Source: Moritella sp. (GTDB lineage Bacteria > Pseudomonadota > Gammaproteobacteria > Enterobacterales > Moritellaceae). From it: a DNA stretch of 64,000 nt. Below the pieces are notes generated by a model. The model was given only the letters and a program-made list of their open reading frames with translations, made no database searches and was not told the origin of the DNA. This document shows, one piece after another, positions 20,373 to 29,340 of this stretch. The stretch spans positions 1 through 64,000 of the forward strand of contig NZ_JABSQR010000019.1 of NCBI RefSeq assembly GCF_013215705.1, written 5' to 3'. A program made the translations under genes and the position numbers. Each line of letters opens with the position of its first letter. Positions within the stretch are counted from its first letter, which is position 1.

Positions 20373-21725
20373 ATGAGTCAGGTTTTTTTTATTGATGACG
20401 AAGAAGATCTACGGTTCGCTAATCAGCAAACCCTAGAACTTGCTGGAATTAGCGTAACCTGTTTTGCCGATGCTGAATCAGCGCTCACTCAGCTAGCGGT
20501 AGAAACACCTTTAGTGGTGATCACGGATATCCGTTTACCCGGTTTATCTGGTCATAAATTATTGCTAAAACTGATGCAACAAGACCCTAGCCTACCGGTT
20601 ATTTTAATTACTGGGCACGGTGATATTTCACTTGCGGTACAAGCGATGCAGGATGGGGCTTATGATTTCATTGAGAAGCCATTTGCCTCAGTACGACTCA
20701 CAGAATCGGTAAAACGCGCTATCGAAAAACGCATGTTAACCGAAGAAAACAAAACCTTAAAAAAAGCCCTGCAAGCCAAAGAAACACTGGGTCCTCGGAT
20801 CATAGGTACCACTCAAGCGATTGTAGAATTACGTGAAATGATTACCCAAATTGCTGATACTCCTGCCGATATTCTATTATTTGGGGAGACAGGTACCGGT
20901 AAAGAACTCGTGGCCCGTTCGCTGCATGAACAAAGTAGCCGTCGAACCCATAATTTTGTCGCCATCAATTGCGGCGCAGTACCAGAAAACCTCATTGAAA
21001 GTGAATTATTTGGTCATGAAAAAGGCGCTTTTTCGGGTGCATCAGGCAGGCGTATTGGCAAATTTGAATATGCCCAAGGCGGCACTTTATTTCTCGATGA
21101 AATAGAGTCAATGCCCATGCAGGCGCAAATAAAACTATTACGTATCTTACAAGAACGTACCCTCGAACGCCTTGGCTCGAATAAAGAAATACCACTGGAT
21201 ATTCGTATTATTGCAGCCACTAAAGTCGATCTAAAACAAGCAGCCAACACCGGGGTATTTCGCCAAGATCTGTATTATCGCCTTAATATAGTAACCCTAA
21301 ACTTACCACCGCTGCGCCAACGTTTCGATGATATTCAAAGCCTGTTCCATCATTTCTTATTGGTTGCTGCTGCCCGGTATAGTAAAGCCGCCCCAGCATT
21401 ACCACCTCAAGATGTACAAACATTGCTTGCGCATGATTGGCCAGGTAATGTGCGTGAGTTAAGGAACGCTGCCGAGCGCTATATATTGCTGGGTAAACTC
21501 ACCGGTCTAAACTCGGTTAACGAAGTCCAAGTAACATTGACGAAAAACTTATCCGAGCAAGTTGAAGCCTTCGAGAAAATTCTGATTGAACAAGCGCTAA
21601 CAAGCTGTAATGGCAGTATAAAAGACACGATGCATCAGCTTAACTTAGCGCGTAAAACCTTGTATGACAAAATGCAAAAGCATCAAATCGATAAACAAGC
21701 TTTTAAAGAACAGGCTGTTAAATAA
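20373..21725 (+). CDS. dctD: DctD-type sigma-54-dependent response regulator
   Basis: A 450-residue NtrC-family activator. The receiver domain (about 1-120) has the acidic pair DDEED, the phosphorylated Asp in VVITDIRLPG and the Lys in IEKPF. The AAA+ domain (about 145-375) has Walker A GETGTGKE, Walker B GTLFLDEIES and the sigma-54 contact loop as GAFSGA instead of GAFTGA. A Fis-type helix-turn-helix closes the protein. Phosphorylated by the upstream kinase, it should activate a -24/-12 promoter; a good candidate lies before dctP at 24941-24956. Confidence 0.9.
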   Translation: MSQVFFIDDEEDLRFANQQTLELAGISVTCFADAESALTQLAVETPLVVITDIRLPGLSGHKLLLKLMQQDPSLPVILITGHGDISLAVQAMQDGAYDFIEKPFASVRLTESVKRAIEKRMLTEENKTLKKALQAKETLGPRIIGTTQAIVELREMITQIADTPADILLFGETGTGKELVARSLHEQSSRRTHNFVAINCGAVPENLIESELFGHEKGAFSGASGRRIGKFEYAQGGTLFLDEIESMPMQAQIKLLRILQERTLERLGSNKEIPLDIRIIAATKVDLKQAANTGVFRQDLYYRLNIVTLNLPPLRQRFDDIQSLFHHFLLVAAARYSKAAPALPPQDVQTLLAHDWPGNVRELRNAAERYILLGKLTGLNSVNEVQVTLTKNLSEQVEAFEKILIEQALTSCNGSIKDTMHQLNLARKTLYDKMQKHQIDKQAFKEQAVK

Positions 21726-21763
21726 CGATCTATGCAGCAATAACCTGTAAAAAAGCACAACTA

Positions 21764-21792
21764 AAAATGGCCAGCATAGGCTGGCCATTTTG
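21764..21792. terminator. bidirectional terminator between dctD and dctM
   Basis: A perfect 11-bp stem (764-774 with 781-791) with a 6-base loop, A-rich on the left and T-rich on the right, sits between convergent genes, so it should serve both. Confidence 0.85.
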
Positions 21793-21818
21793 TTATTACC
21801 TTAGTACTGACTGACACC

Positions 21819-23180
21819 TTAACGAATTATCAATTCAGGTCCCATCATCAAGGTTGGTAACCACGTTGATATCCAAGGTACATACGTCACCATGATTAAG
21901 AATACTAACATCAATGCCACCCACGGCATCACCGCTTTCACCACTTGCAGCATCGACATATTGGCGACACCCGAGGTAACAAACAGATTCAAGCCCACGG
22001 GCGGTGTGATCATGCCAATTTCCATATTCACCACCATAATGATACCAAGATGGATCGGATCAATACCGAGTTCTAATGCAATCGGAAATACCAAGGGCGC
22101 GACAATAATCAACAAACCCGATGGTTCCATAAACTGACCACCAATCAAGAGTAAAACATTCACCACGATCAAAAATGTAATAGGTCCAAGACCGGCACTT
22201 AACATGGTTTCAGTGATCATTTGTGGAATACGTTCTTCGGTTAATACATGCTTCAAAATTAATGCATTAGCAACAATGAACAACAACATGATGGTCATTT
22301 TACCGGCATCAAATAAACTTTTCTTGGTATCTGGATGACATAATACGTGCAGTGATTTAACGATCACCGATTGACTGCTTTTCTTATCGGCAAAAGGCCC
22401 CATGTCTTTATACACAAAGTTAGCAATCACAAACGCATACACAGCAGCAACTGCCGCCGCTTCTGTCGGCGTAAAGATACCGCCGTAAATACCACCGAGA
22501 ATAATAACAATTAACATCAACCCCCACGATGCATCCTTCGCTGAACGAAAAACTTCACTCCAACCAACAAACGGTTGCGCGGGTAATTTTTTAACTTTCG
22601 CGGTAATAAAAATCGCGATAATAAGCATCAGTCCCGCTAGCATTCCCGGAACTACACCCGCTAAAAACATGCGGCCAACAGATACATCCGTAGCGGCGGC
22701 ATACACCACCATCACAATGGAAGGCGGAATTAAGATGCCTAAGGTACCAGCATTACAAATAACCCCGGCAGCAAACTCTTTGCTGTAGCCATTTTTAACC
22801 ATACCTGCGATAACTAAACTACCGATAGCGACAACCGTTGCTGGTGATGAACCAGACAACGCTGCGAACATCATACACGCGACCACAGAAGCAATCGCTA
22901 AACCGCCAGGGAACCAGCCAACGATAGCAATGGCAAAACGAATGATGCGCTGAGCAACACCACCAGTGGACATAAAGGTCGAGGCCAAAATGAAAAACGG
23001 GATCGCCAATAAGGTGTAGTGGCCAGCAAACGCATTAAATAATGTTTGTGCAACAGATGCTAAGCTAGCATCGGAATTAACCAGCAAAAACAGGATACTT
23101 GATAAACCAAGTGACACCGCAATTGGCACACCGAACATCATGAACCCGATGATCATCAATAACAATACAACTAAAACCAT
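21819..23180 (-). CDS. dctM: TRAP transporter large permease subunit
   Basis: A 453-residue integral inner-membrane protein of the DctM family, with about 12-13 hydrophobic helices. Typical segments include GSSPATVVAIGSLVIAGMVK and ICNAGTLGILIPPSIVMVVY near residues 110-160 and MVVNMEIGMITPPVGLNLFV near 390. It forms the sodium-coupled pore of a tripartite dicarboxylate importer. It follows dctQ with a 3-base gap and completes the dctPQM operon. Confidence 0.95.
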   Translation of the reverse strand: MVLVVLLLMIIGFMMFGVPIAVSLGLSSILFLLVNSDASLASVAQTLFNAFAGHYTLLAIPFFILASTFMSTGGVAQRIIRFAIAIVGWFPGGLAIASVVACMMFAALSGSSPATVVAIGSLVIAGMVKNGYSKEFAAGVICNAGTLGILIPPSIVMVVYAAATDVSVGRMFLAGVVPGMLAGLMLIIAIFITAKVKKLPAQPFVGWSEVFRSAKDASWGLMLIVIILGGIYGGIFTPTEAAAVAAVYAFVIANFVYKDMGPFADKKSSQSVIVKSLHVLCHPDTKKSLFDAGKMTIMLLFIVANALILKHVLTEERIPQMITETMLSAGLGPITFLIVVNVLLLIGGQFMEPSGLLIIVAPLVFPIALELGIDPIHLGIIMVVNMEIGMITPPVGLNLFVTSGVANMSMLQVVKAVMPWVALMLVFLIMVTYVPWISTWLPTLMMGPELIIR

Positions 23181-23183
23181 AAC

Positions 23184-23807
23184 TTAATCCTTGTTATCTT
23201 CTTGTTCTAATACCGCCAACGCTTCTTCAGCTTCGTGACTTGCGATCACACGGTCAATTTTATTAGTAAGCACTTGCCATAACAGCTGTGCAAACCTAAA
23301 TGTCAGCAATGCAGTACCTAGCGGTAAGGAAAAATAAGGAATAAAACGAGGTAATTTTTCATAACGTTCTCCCTCATTAAACCAATCGGAAAGGAACTGT
23401 AAGAATTCTGGCATCGGAATATCATCGGTTTCATACCATGCTTGATCAGTAATAAACGGATACCAATAATTCCACGATCCGATCAATAACAACACAGAGA
23501 AAAGTAAGCACGCACTTACTGCGATAACGGCATAAATTTTACGTAATTTCACTGACGCTATATTAATTAAAATATCAACGCCGATATGAGAATGTTTTTT
23601 TACCCCGTACGAAGCCCCCACTAACACTAACCAAGCAAATAAAAATACGGTTAATTCTAACGCCCATAAAATATTGCCATTAAATAAATACCGAAACACC
23701 ACATTGGCAAAAGTGAGCAAGGTCATCACACCTAATGACAGGGCAATATTCAGCTCTTCAAGGTTGTCGGTGACACGCCCTAAGCGCGTCCATAATCCAT
23801 TATTCAT
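23184..23807 (-). CDS. dctQ: TRAP transporter small permease subunit
   Basis: A 207-residue membrane protein with four hydrophobic helices and the DctQ pattern NVVFRYLFNGNILWALELTVFLFAWLVLVGASYGVKKHSHIGVD. It partners DctM. It is longer than many DctQ subunits, because of a hydrophilic insertion (about 105-145, containing FLSDWFNEGERYE) before the last helix and an acidic C-terminal tail. Similar insertions occur in the C4-dicarboxylate-type DctQ of vibrios. It lies 54 bases after dctP. Confidence 0.92.
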   Translation of the reverse strand: MNNGLWTRLGRVTDNLEELNIALSLGVMTLLTFANVVFRYLFNGNILWALELTVFLFAWLVLVGASYGVKKHSHIGVDILINIASVKLRKIYAVIAVSACLLFSVLLLIGSWNYWYPFITDQAWYETDDIPMPEFLQFLSDWFNEGERYEKLPRFIPYFSLPLGTALLTFRFAQLLWQVLTNKIDRVIASHEAEEALAVLEQEDNKD

Positions 23808-23861
23808 ACTGGTTCCCTTCGATTAGCTTAACGCGGCATAAATCACTTATGCCGCTTGGTA

Positions 23862-24869
23862 TTATGATTTATTCGACGCTAATGCTTTCTGGATCAAGTC
23901 ACTACCAATATCTTTCTCGAACTTAGACCAAACAGGTTGTAGCTTAGTAACCCAAGCTTGACGTTGTTCTGGCGTTAACGTACGTACAACGCCACCAGCC
24001 GCGATAATATTATTTCTATTTTCATTATTAATACGCGCAGATTCGGCATTACGTGTTGCAGTTACCTCTACAATAATTTGACGCAGTTGCACTTTTACAT
24101 CGTTCGGTAATTTAGCCCACCAGCGGTTTGACGTAACCAATAGATAATCAAGAATACCGTGATTGGTTTCGGTTACACCGTCCTGAACTTCGAAGAATTT
24201 TTTGCCATAGGTATTCGACCAAGTATTCTCCTGACCATCAATAACGTTGGTTTGTAGACCGCCGTATACTTCTTTGAATGACATTTTTTGTGGGTTAGCT
24301 CCAAGCTGCTCAAACTGCGCAACCAGTACATCAGATGCCTGAACTCGGAATTTCAAACCTTGGGCATCTTCAGGAGAAATAAGTGGACGGTTAGCTGACA
24401 TTTGCTTCATGCCATTATGCCAAAATGCTAAGCCCTGCAATCCACGGCGGCGCATTGAATTTTTCAATTTCTCACCGGATTCAGAGTTTTGAAAACGATC
24501 AACAGCATCAACGTCATCAAACAGGAAAGGTAAATCAAAAATGCGGAATTTTTTGGTGACTTTCTCAAATTTAGACAGTGACGGTGCCGCTAATTGCACA
24601 TCACCGCTTAATAATGCTTCAAGCACTTTATTATCATCGTAAAGTGTTGAGTTAGGGAAAACTTGCATACAAGCTTTACCATTCATCTCTTTATTTACTC
24701 GTTCCTCAAGTAATGACGCAGCAATACCTTTCGGGTGCTTACTCGTATTCGTCACATGACTAAATTTAATTACGATCTCACCCGGATCACACGCACCTGA
24801 AGAGGCTTGAGCCGTAAAAGTGGTCATGCTCGCCAGTACTATCGATATTGCCGTAGCGTATTTAAACAT
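23862..24869 (-). CDS. dctP: TRAP transporter periplasmic binding protein, DctP family
   Basis: A substrate-binding protein of about 335 residues with a Sec signal peptide (MFKYATAISIVLASMTTFTA, cleaved near QASS). The body fits the DctP fold, including the conserved arginine segment GLKFRVQASDVL, which binds the substrate carboxylate, and the VIDGQENTWSN helix. Resemblance to vibrio DctP and the adjacent DctB/DctD pair make C4-dicarboxylates the likely ligands. The ATG at 24869 has GGAG 6 bases upstream; the in-frame ATG at 24881 does not. Expression is probably sigma-54 dependent. Confidence 0.92.
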   Translation of the reverse strand: MFKYATAISIVLASMTTFTAQASSGACDPGEIVIKFSHVTNTSKHPKGIAASLLEERVNKEMNGKACMQVFPNSTLYDDNKVLEALLSGDVQLAAPSLSKFEKVTKKFRIFDLPFLFDDVDAVDRFQNSESGEKLKNSMRRRGLQGLAFWHNGMKQMSANRPLISPEDAQGLKFRVQASDVLVAQFEQLGANPQKMSFKEVYGGLQTNVIDGQENTWSNTYGKKFFEVQDGVTETNHGILDYLLVTSNRWWAKLPNDVKVQLRQIIVEVTATRNAESARINNENRNNIIAAGGVVRTLTPEQRQAWVTKLQPVWSKFEKDIGSDLIQKALASNKS

Positions 24870-24940
24870 AATAATCTCCATATAATTATAACGTTGTTAA
24901 CCAAGAAAAAACCGCCCAATTAACAGTGTGATAACCATAT

Positions 24941-24956
24941 AGCAACCATTAGTCCA
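24941..24956 (-). promoter_or_regulatory. candidate sigma-54 (-24/-12) promoter of dctPQM
   Basis: The minus strand reads TGGACTAATGGTTGCT, with GG and GC exactly 10 bases apart as required for sigma-54 and a TTGCT -12 element. It lies about 70 bases before the dctP start. The -24 side departs from TGGCAC in its last three bases. The neighbouring DctD-type activator supports the call. Confidence 0.65.
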
Positions 24957-25029
24957 CATTTTAATTTTAAAATAAAAACCCTAAACAACAACATCTTAAC
25001 AAAGGCGTAGCACTAAGCACATGCTGAAA

Positions 25030-25049
25030 ATGGGTGTGTTCTCACCCAT
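25030..25049. promoter_or_regulatory. candidate activator (DctD) binding palindrome
   Basis: A perfect 7-bp inverted repeat (ATGGGTG/CACCCAT) with a 6-base centre lies about 75-100 bases upstream of the sigma-54 element, the usual place for an enhancer. A half-site-like GATGGGT follows at 25057. The rest of 24870-25330 shows no gene; nothing clear marks the promoter of the divergent EamA gene. Confidence 0.45.
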
Positions 25050-25330
25050 GATAAAGATGGGTTTGGGGTAAATACCGCCAATCTAACCTTGAATTTGAAC
25101 TGTCGATAAGTTTAACCAGTCTACGAACGTTTTATTGCAAAAAATGCGATATTGAAAAATAAATACAGTGATAAAAATAGGTAGTAAACCAATTATTTTC
25201 ACAATTTAATATATATGGAGTATTTATTACCTGTTTAATATTGTTTTAAAAGGAAATAGGAAAGCATATACCTCAACAAAAGGCATAGAATTATCGTATT
25301 GAATATCCCAGCTTATATAGAGATCATCTT

Positions 25331-26251
25331 ATGAATACAAAACTCGTCGCCACATTATTATTTGCATCTGTATGTTTGATCTGGGGTACTACCTGGATGG
25401 CAATGGAAATTGCAGTACATTCAATACCACCAATTACAGCAACAGGATTACGCTTTGCATTAGCTGCACCGCTATTAATTTTAGCTGCTCGCAAGCTCAA
25501 TATCCCGTTGATGTTCCCTAAAGGTAAAAAACTTGAATTTGCGTTAATCAGTGTGTTTTATTTTGCTGCACCATTTACCTTAATGATTTTTGGTGAGCAA
25601 TATATTTCATCAGGCTTAGCATCAATTATTTTTGCCACTATGCCGGTTGTAGTATTAGCGTTTGCGGTATTAGTACACCGCCAAAAAGTACACATTCATC
25701 AGGTCGCTGGTCTTGCCATTGCTTTGTTCAGCTTAATTACAATTATTAGTAATGAGATGGGCGTGAGTGCCAATGGTAGCCTGATTGGTGTTGGTGCATT
25801 AGTGCTAGCCGTATTAATGCATGCGACGATTTATACCAGTGTACAAACGCGTTGTCAGGGTATTCACGTACTGACGTATAATGCACTACCGTGTCTTGTT
25901 GCTGCAGTACTATTATTGACTGTTGGCGTATTCACAGAGCAACCAGACTTTAGCACATTCACATCAACATCTTGGTTATCGGTTATTTACCTTGGCGTTA
26001 TTGCTGGTATTGGCGGCATCATGGCTTACTTCCAATTAAATAAAGTAGCAAGTCCGTTTCAAGCATCAATCTGTTTTCTTGTGTTCCCTGTTATCGCGCT
26101 TGGCCTAGACAGTGTAATCAACGGCAGAACGATTAGCCACGAATCATTAATCATGATGATAATGCTAACGGCAGGTGTTTTACTGTGTAAATTACCGATT
26201 GAATTAATCAGTAAACGTTTCGCGAGAACAGCGGTAAACGTAGAAAAGTAA
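25331..26251 (+). CDS. DMT-superfamily (EamA) transporter
   Basis: A 306-residue polytopic protein with about ten helices in two EamA repeats, opening with ATLLFASVCLIWGTTWMAMEIAV, the YedA/RhaT-like signature. It is probably an inner-membrane exporter of amino acids or related metabolites; the substrate is unknown. It is not closely similar to the EamA protein at 11.5 kb. It is monocistronic and convergent with thiH. Confidence 0.87.
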   Translation: MNTKLVATLLFASVCLIWGTTWMAMEIAVHSIPPITATGLRFALAAPLLILAARKLNIPLMFPKGKKLEFALISVFYFAAPFTLMIFGEQYISSGLASIIFATMPVVVLAFAVLVHRQKVHIHQVAGLAIALFSLITIISNEMGVSANGSLIGVGALVLAVLMHATIYTSVQTRCQGIHVLTYNALPCLVAAVLLLTVGVFTEQPDFSTFTSTSWLSVIYLGVIAGIGGIMAYFQLNKVASPFQASICFLVFPVIALGLDSVINGRTISHESLIMMIMLTAGVLLCKLPIELISKRFARTAVNVEK

Positions 26252-26270
26252 TAATCATCACTAAATAATA

Positions 26271-26310
26271 AACATAGGCTGTATTCACATTCGTAAGCGC
26301 AGCCTATGTT
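26271..26310. terminator. hairpin between the EamA gene and thiH
   Basis: A perfect 11-bp inverted repeat (271-281 with 300-310) with an 18-base loop lies between convergent genes. It lacks a long U run, so efficiency is uncertain. Confidence 0.55.
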
Positions 26311-26313
26311 CCG

Positions 26314-27435
26314 TTATTTCAGTGCCGTTAACGACCGGTCCCAATCTTTCCAAACCACTTCTAAGCCCATGGTTTTGACTAGCTCTGCCATTTCACTTGG
26401 TGAACGGTCATCATCAATTTCAAACTGCTCTAAAGCTTTCTCTGTATCGTCAGAATAACCACCGGGTTGGGTTTTCGAACCCGCACTGATAGTCGTTATG
26501 CCCAAGGGAATAACATTGTCACGAAAATGCTCGGACTCTCGAGTCGATAACGATAATTCCACATCCGGATTAAACAATCTATAAGCACAAATCAACTGTA
26601 CTAATTGGCGATCATTCATAATCGACTTCGGCTGAAATGCACCTTCACACGGTCTTAAACGTGGGAAAGAAATTGAATACTTGGTTTGCCAATAACGTTT
26701 TTGCAAATAATCTAAATGCGCAGCAACATGGAAACAGTCGGTACGCCATTCATCCAAGCCAATTAATGCACCTAGCCCCATTTTATGAATACCGGCTTTG
26801 CCTAACCGGTCTGGAGTTTCAATTCGATATTTAAAATCGGACTTCTTACCTTTGAGATGGTGCTCGGCATACGTCCGGGGATGATACGTTTCTTGATACA
26901 CTAAGACTGAATCTAACCCCAATTCTTTTAGTTCTTCATAATCGGCTTGTTCTAATGGCTGCACTTCCAAGGATAAATGCGAGAACTGCGATTTCAATTC
27001 ATTAAATACCTGACGAAAATACGGCATCCCCACTTTACGTTCCGACTCACCCGCCACTAATAACAAATGATCAAAACCCATTTTTTTAATCGCTCGCGCT
27101 TCACTGTTTAACTGCTTCATATCCAGCGTAGTACGACGAATTTTGTTATGCATCGAAAAACCACAATAGGTACAAATATTAGAGCACATATTAGAAAGGT
27201 ATAACGGCACATAGAATTGGATAGTATTACCAAAACGTTGGCGAGTTAACTGGACACTACGTTGGGCCATCTGCTCTAAATAAGGTTCTGCCGCAGGTGA
27301 AATTAAGGCTTGAAAGTCATCCAGATCGAGTCGAGACTTCGATAATGCTCGTTCAACATCTGCTGCCGTTTTGGCATAAATAGATAAGCGAATATCATCC
27401 CAATCTAATTTTTGTAATTGCTCGTAAAAGCTCAT
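26314..27435 (-). CDS. thiH: 2-iminoacetate synthase ThiH (radical SAM)
   Basis: A 373-residue radical-SAM tyrosine lyase that makes dehydroglycine for the thiazole ring of thiamine. The cluster motif CxxxCxxC appears as CSNICTYC near residue 85, followed by GFSMHNK. Its length matches E. coli ThiH (377). It is the last gene of the thiamine operon and starts 23 bases after thiG. Confidence 0.96.
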   Translation of the reverse strand: MSFYEQLQKLDWDDIRLSIYAKTAADVERALSKSRLDLDDFQALISPAAEPYLEQMAQRSVQLTRQRFGNTIQFYVPLYLSNMCSNICTYCGFSMHNKIRRTTLDMKQLNSEARAIKKMGFDHLLLVAGESERKVGMPYFRQVFNELKSQFSHLSLEVQPLEQADYEELKELGLDSVLVYQETYHPRTYAEHHLKGKKSDFKYRIETPDRLGKAGIHKMGLGALIGLDEWRTDCFHVAAHLDYLQKRYWQTKYSISFPRLRPCEGAFQPKSIMNDRQLVQLICAYRLFNPDVELSLSTRESEHFRDNVIPLGITTISAGSKTQPGGYSDDTEKALEQFEIDDDRSPSEMAELVKTMGLEVVWKDWDRSLTALK

Positions 27436-27458
27436 ATTTAACCCTTAAATTGGCGTTA

Positions 27459-28268
27459 TTACAGATCTAAAAATGCCGTCAATGGACTAGAAGCAACCGC
27501 AGTCTGCGCCTGACTACCTAACCCAGCTAAATAAGCTTGGCGACCAGCTTGCACGGCTAACGCAAATGCTTGACTCATTGCCACTGGATCTTTAGCCACC
27601 GCAATCGCAGTATTAACCAGTACCGCATCCGCGCCCATTTCCATGGCTAACGCCGCATGTGAGGGCGCGCCAATCCCGGCATCAACAATCACAGGGACTG
27701 TCGATTGCTCAATAATAATCTCTAAGAACTCTGCCGTGAGAATACCTTTGTTTGAACCAATCGGCGCACCTAATGGCATGACGGCAGCAGTACCTACGGC
27801 TTCCAGACGCTTACACAATACCGGGTCGGCATGAATGTATGGCAACACATGGAAACCATCTCGCGCTAATTGTTCTGTGGCCTTTAAAGTTTCAATAGGA
27901 TCAGGTAGTAAATATTTAGGATCCGGATGAATTTCTAATTTAATCCAATTGGTTTGCAATGCTTCACGTGCTAATTGCGCAGCATATACCGCTTCTTTGG
28001 CATTACGCGCACCAGATGTATTGGGTAATAAGTGCATGCCTGCTGCAATCAAAGGCTTAAGAATATCATCCTCTTGATTAGCTAAATCAATGCGTTTTAA
28101 TGCCATTGTCACTAACTGGGATTGAGATGCAATCAAGGCAGCAGCCATTATGTTTTGATCGCTAAACTTCCCCGTACCGGTAAACAACCGTGATGAAAAG
28201 GTTTTATCGGCAATGATAAGCTCATCGCTTGGTAATAAGAATGCTGGGTTTAACGTTGTTACTGACAT
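27459..28268 (-). CDS. thiG: Thiazole synthase ThiG
   Basis: A 269-residue TIM-barrel enzyme that builds the thiamine thiazole from deoxyxylulose phosphate, dehydroglycine and ThiS thiocarboxylate. The Schiff-base Lys lies in [18 protein letters not shown] near residue 110, and the phosphate-binding segments [31 protein letters not shown] are intact. Its ATG immediately follows the thiS stop, indicating coupled translation. Confidence 0.96.
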   Translation of the reverse strand: MSVTTLNPAFLLPSDELIIADKTFSSRLFTGTGKFSDQNIMAAALIASQSQLVTMALKRIDLANQEDDILKPLIAAGMHLLPNTSGARNAKEAVYAAQLAREALQTNWIKLEIHPDPKYLLPDPIETLKATEQLARDGFHVLPYIHADPVLCKRLEAVGTAAVMPLGAPIGSNKGILTAEFLEIIIEQSTVPVIVDAGIGAPSHAALAMEMGADAVLVNTAIAVAKDPVAMSQAFALAVQAGRQAYLAGLGSQAQTAVASSPLTAFLDL

Positions 28269-28466
28269 TTAGCCTCCTGCAATAGCTTGAAATAAAGTCA
28301 CTTGATCATTTTCTGACAACTGAAAATCTCCCCATTTTTGACGTGTTATAATGGCTTGGTTCACCGCTACCGCAATGCCTTTTCCCGGCTGTTCTAATAC
28401 TGTCAATAATGACGTAATAGTCGTCACCGCGAGGTTGTGTATTTCATCGTTAATGATTAATTTCAT
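28269..28466 (-). CDS. thiS: Sulfur carrier protein ThiS
   Basis: A 65-residue ubiquitin-fold protein ending in the required Gly-Gly (AIAGG), which ThiF adenylates and which then carries sulfur as a thiocarboxylate to ThiG. Length and ending match E. coli ThiS (66). It lies between thiF (102-base gap) and thiG (no gap). Confidence 0.95.
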   Translation of the reverse strand: MKLIINDEIHNLAVTTITSLLTVLEQPGKGIAVAVNQAIITRQKWGDFQLSENDQVTLFQAIAGG

Positions 28467-28568
28467 CTTATCTTCCTGTCCCTCAAATCCAAATATTAAG
28501 CCATGAGGTTATTTAATTAACGGCTTAGTTTTACTATTTATATTCAGCACTTATATTTCATATTGGTA

Positions 28569-29339
28569 TTAGCGACCTGCACACACAGCGCAGTCGGGAT
28601 CTTTCATGACTGAGAGGTGCTGCCATTGCAAGGTTTTACCATCAAAACGCATTAACCGATTTAGTGAAGACAGCGGCATGCCGGTTAAATATTTAATCGC
28701 TTCCAATGCCTGCAAAGAACCAATAACCCCGACCAACGGCCCAAGCACACCCGAAGTACTGCAATTATTGACTTCCACTGTATCTTCGAAAGGATATAAA
28801 CAGTGGTAACATGCCGAATCAGCTTGTTGGGCGTTAAACGCGATCAGTTGCCCTTCCATGCGAATACCCGCCCCGATTATTAACGGTAGTTTCTGGGTCA
28901 CACAGATCTTGTTTATCGCTTGCCTAGTCGGCATGTTATCGCTGCAATCAATGACTAAATCAATTCGGGTCAACATGTCTGCCATTTCATTGTTCGCACT
29001 ATCGAGGGTTAACCGCTGTGCGATCGTGGTGACATTCACATGGGGATTAAGCTGCGCTAACGAGGCTTTTGCCGCGCTAACCTTAGTTTGCTTTAACTGC
29101 TGCTGCGTAAAAATAATTTGTCGTTGCAGATTACTTAACTCAACATGATCATCATCGGCTAAAACTAAATGGCCAACACCAGCAGCAGCCAAATACAGAG
29201 CAACAGGCGCACCAAGGCCACCCACACCGACAATCAATACGTTGGCATTGCGCAATGCTAATTGTCCCTGTTCGCCGATGTCACCAAGCAGTAAGTGCGC
29301 GCTATAACGCATATATTCCTGATCACTTAATCCGGTCAT
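28569..29339 (-). CDS. thiF: ThiS adenylyltransferase ThiF
   Basis: A 256-residue E1-like enzyme. The ATP-binding GVGGLGAPVALYLAAAGVG is near residues 37-55, the R..RQ segment is in NLQRQIIFTQ, the catalytic Asp is in DCSDN, and the zinc cysteine pairs are CYHC and the C-terminal CAVC. It adenylates the C-terminus of ThiS. Similar proteins (MoeB) act in molybdopterin synthesis, but placement beside thiS decides the call. It starts one base after the preceding stop. Confidence 0.94.
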   Translation of the reverse strand: MTGLSDQEYMRYSAHLLLGDIGEQGQLALRNANVLIVGVGGLGAPVALYLAAAGVGHLVLADDDHVELSNLQRQIIFTQQQLKQTKVSAAKASLAQLNPHVNVTTIAQRLTLDSANNEMADMLTRIDLVIDCSDNMPTRQAINKICVTQKLPLIIGAGIRMEGQLIAFNAQQADSACYHCLYPFEDTVEVNNCSTSGVLGPLVGVIGSLQALEAIKYLTGMPLSSLNRLMRFDGKTLQWQHLSVMKDPDCAVCAGR

Positions 29340-29340
29340 A

